Source: an uncultured Candidatus Melainabacteria bacterium (lineage in GTDB: Bacteria; Cyanobacteriota; Vampirovibrionia; Gastranaerophilales; Gastranaerophilaceae). From it: a DNA stretch of 64,000 nt. The DNA lies in NCBI GenBank assembly GCA_947570135.1, contig CANOTP010000007.1, positions 30,087 through 94,086 of the forward strand, given 5' to 3'. This document shows, piece after piece, positions 59,231 to 64,000 of this stretch. The translations under genes and the position numbers were made by a program. Every line of letters starts with the position of its first letter. The first letter of the stretch is position 1. The notes under the pieces were generated by a model. That model saw only the letters and a program-made list of their open reading frames with translations. It was not told the origin of the DNA and ran no database searches.

Positions 59231-60828
59231 AGCAAAAAGAACCAGCATTCATATATGTTAGAGTATCGAGCAAGGAACAAGAAGAAAGTGGTTTTTCTAT
59301 CCCGGCACAAATAAAATACTTACAAGACTATGCAAAAAGAAAAGGTTTTGAAGTTGTTGAAATTTTTGCTGAAAGTATCACTGCAAAAGAAACAGGAAGG
59401 CAACAATTTGAAAAAATGTTGCGTATTATAAAAAAACAAAAAAAAGCCTGTCATCTTTTGTGTGAAAAAAATGACAGGCTATTAAGAAATGAAGATGACG
59501 CAGCTACGATTAAAAATTTATTTACCAAATCAGAATGCCACGTGCATTTGGTAAAAGATAACATGGTATTGAACAGACATTCAACACCTTATGAAATATT
59601 CATTTTTATGATGTTTTCAGCTGTTTCCTCTTTATACCCACGCAATTTGTCAATTGAAGTTAAAAAAGGCATGGTTGAAGCAGCTGAAGAAGGTTTCTTT
59701 CCGGGCAAAGCCCCAACTGGATATTTAAACAACAGAACCAGCAAAAAGAAAAGTGAAATTATTGTTGACAAAGAAAAAGCTCCTTTTGTTATAAAAGCAT
59801 TTGAATTATATTCCACTGGTTGCTTCACTTTTCAAAGTTTAGCCAAAAAACTTGCAAAGGATGGGTTCACAATAGGCAAAAGAAACTGTACAAAAGGAAC
59901 TATTGAAAAAATACTTCACAACCCATTTTATATGGGTGAATTCAATTATAAAGGCAAAAGGTTTTATGATGCAAAGCACAAGCCGCTGATCACAAAAGAA
60001 TTGTTTTATACGGTGCAAAAAATTATAAATGAAAGAACCGCACCACACACAACAAAGCATGAATTTCTTTATTCCGGGCTAATAAAATCACCTAACAATT
60101 ATTTTCTTGTGGGTGATATTAAAAAAGGCAAATATGTATATTACAGAAGCACTGATGTCAAAGATAAAGGGCTTAAGCTTCTCAAAGAAGGTTATATTGA
60201 TGAAATGATTGAAGAAATGTTCAGAAACTTGTATTGTCCGCCTGAATTTGCTGAAGCAATATTTTCAAAACTGAAAGAAATGGTGCAAGGCAAAGAACAA
60301 TATGAACAAGAATCGCTTGAAGCAATACAAAAGAAAATAAGCATGCTGAAAAGCCGCTTGAATAAGCTTTATATTGACAAATTAGATGAAACAATTTCTG
60401 AAGAATTTTATTTTGAAAAGAAAAATGAATGGCAAATTGAACTTGATGAATTAAGAATTCAATTTGATTATATAAGCAAAGAATCTGATGAAATTATGCA
60501 AAGAGCTTCTGCAATCCTCACACTTTGCAAAAATGCTTATAATGCTTATCTTTCAGGAAATATTGAACAAAAACGCACCCTGTTAAAATTGATAACCTCA
60601 CACTTTTTGTGGGATGGTGAAAACCTAACAATAACAATAAAAAACACTCTCAAACCAATGTTCAAGAGTGTGTTTTTTCAAAATGGTGGGCGATACGTGA
60701 CTCGAACACGTGACCCCCACAATGTCGATGTGATGCGCTACCAACTGCGCCAATCGCCCTTATTTAATTGTCAAGTCGAAAACTACCGTTTTCAACAGAT
60801 GCGCTACCCCTCTCCGAAAAACGATTAA
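59227..60828 (+). CDS. Large serine recombinase (integrase)
   Basis: The resolvase domain starts YVRVSSKEQEESGFSIPAQI (catalytic Ser14), with CEKNDRLLRNEDDAATIKNL; the recombinase domain has PGKAPTGYLNN and LHNPFYMGEFNYKGKRF; the C-terminal coiled coil carries SMLKSRLNKLYIDKLDE-like heptads. The usual zinc-ribbon cysteines are missing. The frame crosses attR and the tRNA gene, so the last ~48 residues (from GGRYVTRTRD) are chromosome-encoded. It is the integrase for this element. Confidence 0.9.
   Translation: MKQKEPAFIYVRVSSKEQEESGFSIPAQIKYLQDYAKRKGFEVVEIFAESITAKETGRQQFEKMLRIIKKQKKACHLLCEKNDRLLRNEDDAATIKNLFTKSECHVHLVKDNMVLNRHSTPYEIFIFMMFSAVSSLYPRNLSIEVKKGMVEAAEEGFFPGKAPTGYLNNRTSKKKSEIIVDKEKAPFVIKAFELYSTGCFTFQSLAKKLAKDGFTIGKRNCTKGTIEKILHNPFYMGEFNYKGKRFYDAKHKPLITKELFYTVQKIINERTAPHTTKHEFLYSGLIKSPNNYFLVGDIKKGKYVYYRSTDVKDKGLKLLKEGYIDEMIEEMFRNLYCPPEFAEAIFSKLKEMVQGKEQYEQESLEAIQKKISMLKSRLNKLYIDKLDETISEEFYFEKKNEWQIELDELRIQFDYISKESDEIMQRASAILTLCKNAYNAYLSGNIEQKRTLLKLITSHFLWDGENLTITIKNTLKPMFKSVFFQNGGRYVTRTRDPHNVDVMRYQLRQSPLFNCQVENYRFQQMRYPSPKND
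60646..60677. terminator. Bidirectional terminator at the recombinase/tRNA-Val junction
   Basis: ACACTC and GAGTGT pair with A and T runs on both sides (TTTTTT on plus, TTTTTTA on minus). It lies inside the recombinase frame. On the minus strand it would end tRNA-Val transcription. Confidence 0.6.
60684..60759 (-). tRNA. tRNA-Val (GAC), attR of the element
   Basis: 76 nt with encoded CCA: acceptor GGGCGAT/ATCGCCC, D stem GCGC/GCGC, anticodon stem TCACA/TGTGG with loop TCGACAT, T stem ACGTG/CACGT. Anticodon GAC reads GUC and GUU. Position 33, normally U, is C. The element supplies the CCA end: joining the left flank would give GCCCA then GTAAA. Confidence 0.85.
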
Positions 60829-60862
60829 GTATCGTTTTTCGTCGGCAGAGTGCCAATCGCTC
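60798..60862 (-). repeat. Broken 5' copy of tRNA-Val with hairpin
   Basis: On the minus strand GAGCGATTGGC (60862-60852) matches tRNA-Val positions 1-11 with one change, then breaks into ACTCTGCCG and a perfect hairpin (GAAAAACGAT/ATCGTTTTTC within CTCT/AGAG), after which GGTAGCGCATC resumes the tRNA. Same break and same insert start as before tRNA-Leu. Confidence 0.65.
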
Positions 60863-60982
60863 GTAAATATTATTTACCCCTTCATTGTAACAAAAAAATA
60901 AAAATTTTGAAAGGTTTAGCAAAATTTTCTAAAAATATGTTTTTATATTAATGTGTGGTATAAGTATGAAAGGATATGTATT

Positions 60983-61234
60983 ATGTTAAACGGAATTATG
61001 CCTGTCGGAGTTGCTATTGTTGCTCCTAAAAACGAGCGATCAAAAAATCCTTGGGTACTAGATGAATCTGTACCTAAAACTCGAGATCCGCAAGAAGTTA
61101 TGTATGAAAGAATGCTAAAACGCGATTTGAAAAAAGCTAAAAAGAAACCCGTAGAAGAAAGAAATGTTTTTGATTATTTATTGTTAGCTCAGGACCATAT
61201 AAAAAAGAATCCGCATGTAATTTTCATGGCTTAA
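60983..61234 (+). CDS. Small basic hypothetical protein
   Basis: 83 residues from ATG 60983 (GAAAGGATATGT before it): LNGIMPVGVAIVAPKNERSK, then a Lys/Arg-rich helix (YERMLKRDLKKAKKKPVEER). No signal or domain. Likely one of the lineage's small proteins; its own terminator follows. Confidence 0.6.
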   Translation: MLNGIMPVGVAIVAPKNERSKNPWVLDESVPKTRDPQEVMYERMLKRDLKKAKKKPVEERNVFDYLLLAQDHIKKNPHVIFMA

Positions 61235-61240
61235 TAACTA

Positions 61241-61273
61241 AAAAAAGCTTAGAGATTACCTCTAAGCTTTTTT
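61241..61273. terminator. Bidirectional terminator
   Basis: AAAAAAGCTTAGAG and CTCTAAGCTTTTTT pair around ATTAC. Ends the small protein gene on plus and rplA on minus. Confidence 0.85.
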
Positions 61274-61293
61274 ATTGAGAGATTTTAGGTAAC

Positions 61294-62016
61294 TTATACC
61301 AATTCTTTAACTTCAGCTGCAAATGTTTTCGGATCTAATTTGATACCCGGTCCCATTGTAGTTGATAAGTAAACTGATTTAACAAATGTACCTTTTGCTG
61401 AAGACGGTTTTGCTTTTAAAACTGCATCAGCTAAAGTTGCATAGTTTTTAATCAAATCTTCTTCTGTGAATTGGATTTTACCTATAGGGCAGTGAATCAT
61501 ACCTTGTTTATCTGCTCTATATTCAACTTTACCAGCTTTAGCATCTTTAACTGCTTTAGCAATATCCATTGTAACAGTACCTGTTTTAGGGTTTGGCATT
61601 AAGCCTTTAGGACCTAATACTCTACCTAATTTACCAAGCATACCCATACAATCAGGTGTAGCAATCAATGTATCAAATTCGAACCAACCGCCTGAAATTT
61701 TATCAATAATTTCTTCTGCTCCTGCAAAATCTGCGCCAGCTTCAGTTGCTTCTGAAACTTTAGCACCTTTAGCGATAACACAAACTCTTACTTCTTTACC
61801 TAAGCCTGCAGGTAATACAACTGTTGAACGAATTTGTTGATCTGCTTGACGAACGTCAATACCTAAACGCATGTGGCATTCAACTGTTTCATTGAATTTT
61901 GAAACTTCTTTTGAAATTTCTTGTAATTTTTTAATTGCATCAACTGCTGTAGACGGTTGTACAAAACCTTCCAGCATTTCTTGCATTTTCTTTTGTTTTT
62001 TAGTTAATTTTGACAT
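61294..62016 (-). CDS. rplA: 50S ribosomal protein L1
   Basis: L1 forms the mobile L1 stalk of the large subunit near the E site and can repress its own mRNA. Signatures: [69 protein letters not shown], and [18 protein letters not shown]. 240 residues. Last gene of the rpmG-secE-nusG-rplK-rplA cluster. Confidence 0.97.
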   Translation of the reverse strand: MSKLTKKQKKMQEMLEGFVQPSTAVDAIKKLQEISKEVSKFNETVECHMRLGIDVRQADQQIRSTVVLPAGLGKEVRVCVIAKGAKVSEATEAGADFAGAEEIIDKISGGWFEFDTLIATPDCMGMLGKLGRVLGPKGLMPNPKTGTVTMDIAKAVKDAKAGKVEYRADKQGMIHCPIGKIQFTEEDLIKNYATLADAVLKAKPSSAKGTFVKSVYLSTTMGPGIKLDPKTFAAEVKELV

Positions 62017-62081
62017 TTTAAATTTTTCCTTTCGTGGTATTAACGGAAATTAACTCGTTTGAGATAATTATCCTTCCATCC

Positions 62082-62510
62082 TTATTCTGCTTTTACTGTT
62101 ACACCCATTGCGCGGCAAGAACCTGCAATCATTTTAACTGCTGCTTCCATTGTTGTCGCATTCAAATCGTCCATTTTAATTTTAGCGATTTCTTCTAATT
62201 GAGCTCTTGTTATTTCAGCAACTTTATCTTTGTTAGGAGCTGATGATCCTTTTGAAAGATTTAATGCTTTTTTAATCAACACAGGAGCTGGAGGTGATTT
62301 GATTATGAATGTAAAGCTTTTGTCTTCGTAAACATCAATAACAACAGGGATAATGTATCCTGCTTTGTCTTGAGTTTTAGCGTTGAACTGCTTACAGAAA
62401 TCCATGATGTTAACACCGTGCTGACCTAGTGCAGGACCAACAGGTGGTGACGGATTTGCTTTTCCTGCTTCGATTTGAAGCTTAATTTTTCCTACTACTT
62501 TTTTTGCCAT
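62082..62510 (-). CDS. rplK: 50S ribosomal protein L11
   Basis: L11 with 23S rRNA forms the GTPase-associated centre. [36 protein letters not shown], and the C-terminal [20 protein letters not shown] are family features. From ATG 62510 (142 residues), with AAAAGGAG before it; the in-frame start at 62552 would add 14 residues. Confidence 0.97.
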   Translation of the reverse strand: MAKKVVGKIKLQIEAGKANPSPPVGPALGQHGVNIMDFCKQFNAKTQDKAGYIIPVVIDVYEDKSFTFIIKSPPAPVLIKKALNLSKGSSAPNKDKVAEITRAQLEEIAKIKMDDLNATTMEAAVKMIAGSCRAMGVTVKAE

Positions 62511-62552
62511 TTTTTTCTCCTTTTGTGGTTCAATCGGGGGCGTCCCTTCCAC

Positions 62553-62693
62553 ATTTTTGTACTTACATTTTTATTTGTTATTGTGGTCTTGAATTTTGCT
62601 GAGCTCAGGTTTTTTGTTTATTTCGCTTCGCTGTCATTCACTTTAACCTTCGCACCTTACGGGTTCACTTCGTTCCACCCTGCGCAAAATTTG
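62553..62693. other. nusG-rplK spacer with purine-rich strand
   Basis: 141 bp, no gene. On the minus strand it contains GAATGACAGCGAAGCGAAA, similar to GAGCGACAGCGAACGAACT upstream of tRNA-Trp (63780s) and GAGCGATAGCGAATCC near attL (50290s). It may form part of the leader of rplK. Confidence 0.4.
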
Positions 62694-63332
62694 CTAAAGT
62701 TTATTAATCTGCTTATATTCCAATTCAACAGGCGTTTCACGACCGAAGATTGAAACATTTGCTCTAAGTTTTGATTTATCAGGATAAACTTCGATAATAT
62801 CTGCATCAAAGTCTGCGAACGGTCCTGAAATAATTCTAACTTTATCACCTGCTTTAACGTCAAGTTCGATTTTTTCAACTTGAGATGTTGATCTGTGAAG
62901 AATCTTTTTGATTTCGCTTTCGCGTGCAGGGATAGGTTTTTTTGCTGAACCTACGAATTTTGTAACACCTGATGTGTGTCTTACAACATACCAGCTGTCT
63001 TCATCCATTATCATTTCAACTAAAACGTAACCAGGGAAGATTTTTTCTTCTTTTTCCTGTTTTTTACCTGATTTCATTTGGGTTACTGTTTTTTGAGGAA
63101 CTTCAATTCTGAAGATTTTATCACCCATGTTCATGTATTCGATACGTTTTTCCAAGTTTACTTTTACTTTATTTTCGTATCCTGAATATGTATGAACGAT
63201 GTACCATCTTTTTTGGTTTTTCTTAGCTTCTTTAGCTTCGTGGGAAGCTGTTTCTTCTGCTTCAATCTGAGCTTGTTCTGCTAAGATATCTTCGTTCAAT
63301 TGTTCTTCCATAGTTTTTTCTTCTTTAGTCAT
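62694..63332 (-). CDS. nusG: Transcription elongation/antitermination factor NusG
   Basis: NusG binds RNA polymerase to speed elongation and link it to ribosomes or Rho. NGN domain: KRWYIVHTYSGYENKVKVNL, PGYVLVEM; then KOW: KAGDKVRIISGPFADFDADI, SIFGRETPVELEY. An acidic N-terminal tail (~35 residues) is unusual but common in some phyla. AAGGTGG before ATG 63332. 212 residues. Confidence 0.96.
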   Translation of the reverse strand: MTKEEKTMEEQLNEDILAEQAQIEAEETASHEAKEAKKNQKRWYIVHTYSGYENKVKVNLEKRIEYMNMGDKIFRIEVPQKTVTQMKSGKKQEKEEKIFPGYVLVEMIMDEDSWYVVRHTSGVTKFVGSAKKPIPARESEIKKILHRSTSQVEKIELDVKAGDKVRIISGPFADFDADIIEVYPDKSKLRANVSIFGRETPVELEYKQINKL

Positions 63333-63361
63333 AAGCCACCTTTATAATTTTGGTTAAAATT

Positions 63362-63553
63362 TTACTTAATAAGGCTAAGCAATCCTTTAAATAAAAGATC
63401 CATTAAATATATCGCTACTGTAAAAACAAACACGATAACGATTACGGAAAAAGTTTCAAAGATTACTTGTCTTCTTTCCGGCCAGCTAACCTTACCCCAT
63501 TCGGTTTTTACTCCTTTGAAGTATGTTTTTATTGCATCTACTGTGTTGTTCAT
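63362..63553 (-). CDS. secE: Preprotein translocase subunit SecE
   Basis: Clamps the SecY channel. 63 residues from ATG 63553 (AAAGGAT before it): YFKGVKTEWGKVSWPERRQV is the conserved amphipathic helix, then one membrane helix VIVIVFVFTVAIYLMDLLF. Position between tRNA-Trp and nusG is typical. Confidence 0.95.
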   Translation of the reverse strand: MNNTVDAIKTYFKGVKTEWGKVSWPERRQVIFETFSVIVIVFVFTVAIYLMDLLFKGLLSLIK

Positions 63554-63583
63554 ATTTTGTAATCCTTTATTTTGTTTATAAAT

Positions 63584-63656
63584 CGCGCCCTGAAGGACTC
63601 GAACCCTCGACATCCGGTTTTGGAGACCGACGTTCTACCAACTGAACTAAGGACGC
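63584..63656 (-). tRNA. tRNA-Trp (CCA)
   Basis: Acceptor GCGTCCT/AGGGCGC, anticodon loop CTCCAAA (anticodon CCA), T loop TTCGAGT, discriminator G. No 3' CCA encoded. Lies between rpmG and secE as in many bacteria. Confidence 0.93.
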
Positions 63657-63818
63657 AAGCGGGGTTGCCCCCTGTTATGTTTGCCTTGCTCTACAATTTA
63701 TTCGGCTTTCCGGCTCCTTGTTTTCACTTTAATTTGCTATTGCAAATTACCGTTCAATCGGAGCTTCGGAAGTTACGAGTTCGTTCGCTGTCGCTCACTA
63801 CACTCTACGAAAAATTGT

Positions 63819-63986
63819 CTATTTCGTTTCTTTATGAGCAGTATGTTTTTGACATTTAGGACAGTATTTGTTTAATTCCATTCTTTCCTTAATGTTTTTT
63901 TTGTTTTTTGTTGTTGTGTAGTTTCTTTCTTTACATTCTTCACAAGCAAGAACTACCATTCTGTCATTTTTTCCTTTGATACCCAT
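63819..63986 (-). CDS. rpmG: 50S ribosomal protein L33
   Basis: 55 residues, [20 protein letters not shown] then [20 protein letters not shown] and [15 protein letters not shown], with the two CxxC zinc pairs of the Cys+ type. AAGGAAATAAAACA precedes the ATG at 63986. It is the first gene of the tRNA-Trp/secE/nusG/rplKA cluster seen here. The 160 bp to tRNA-Trp (63657-63818) hold no gene. Confidence 0.95.
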   Translation of the reverse strand: MGIKGKNDRMVVLACEECKERNYTTTKNKKNIKERMELNKYCPKCQKHTAHKETK

Positions 63987-64000
63987 TGTTTTATTTCCTT

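Larger units (their letters stand above)
50180..60704. mobile_element. 10.5-kb integrated element in tRNA-Val with a DGR
   Basis: Bounded by TGGGCGATACGTGACTCG at 50180-50197 and 60687-60704. The right copy is the tRNA-Val 3' end, the left a tRNA remnant. Inside: a minus-strand operon from an excisionase-type HTH gene to an endolysin and NERD gene, a divergent repressor, an exported protein and a serine recombinase. A DGR lies in the middle. No terminase, portal, capsid or tail gene is recognised, suggesting a phage satellite, an integrative element or a reduced prophage. Glu codons in its genes look almost all GAA, unlike the neighbouring host genes, consistent with foreign origin. Confidence 0.85.

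Overview
The window is AT-rich bacterial chromosome with dense, mostly short transcription units. The best lineage guess is a gut-type, non-photosynthetic relative of the cyanobacteria (Melainabacteria/Vampirovibrionia, Gastranaerophilales-like). Supporting this are an LdpA-like iron-sulfur protein, a yggS-sepF pair as in cyanobacteria and Gram-positives, [FeFe]-hydrogenase maturases (hydF, hydG), a CooC-like ATPase, flagellar rod genes, glycolytic genes (fba, eno, glk) and no photosynthesis or respiratory genes. The lineage is inference; no rRNA is present.

Layout. 1-6 kb: lineage-specific small proteins, two tandem paralogues with a shared N-terminal domain, rpsO, hydF and ffh. 6.5-16.6 kb: fba, a 24-residue membrane-peptide ORF, a PPTase/LdpA-like/beta-lactamase-like operon, folD, a CooC-like ATPase, rplI, yggS-sepF, zupT and plsY. 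16.6-29.4 kb: glk-holA-holB, a large coiled-coil protein, an orphan DNA methylase, mutL-glmU, hydG, exported proteins and mtnA. 29.5-40 kb: two paralogous XRE regulators with the same 13-bp palindrome upstream, ruvC, a membrane-anchored Hsp20, a sensor kinase with a REC-GGDEF-REC partner, exported proteins, tRNA-Met, and a decayed pilin-like gene. 40-50 kb: HAD phosphatase, eno, aroF, tyrA, a DUF805 gene with an in-frame stop, tRNA-Leu, and a flagellar rod operon. 61-64 kb: rpmG, tRNA-Trp, secE, nusG, rplK, rplA.

The most notable object is a 10.5-kb mobile element at 50180-60704, flanked by an 18-bp direct repeat that is the 3' end of tRNA-Val. It carries a large serine recombinase, a repressor/excisionase-type switch with twin operators, an M15 endolysin, a possible holin and a NERD protein, but no recognisable capsid, portal or terminase gene. 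In its centre is a diversity-generating retroelement (DGR): a reverse transcriptase with the DGR signature IGNLTSQ, a 108-bp template repeat (TR), and a variable repeat (VR) at the 3' end of the neighbouring gene. VR and TR differ at 11 positions, and every one is an adenine in the TR coding strand. The target gene is unusual: an SMC/Rad50-type ATPase, cut off just after its ABC signature, is fused in frame to the C-type-lectin-like variable domain.

A second unexplained structure involves tRNAs. The tRNA-Leu and tRNA-Val genes each have, just upstream, a copy of their own first 11 nucleotides that breaks at the same base into the same hairpin-forming sequence. Both also have a duplicate of their 3' end downstream; for tRNA-Val that duplicate is the element's attL.
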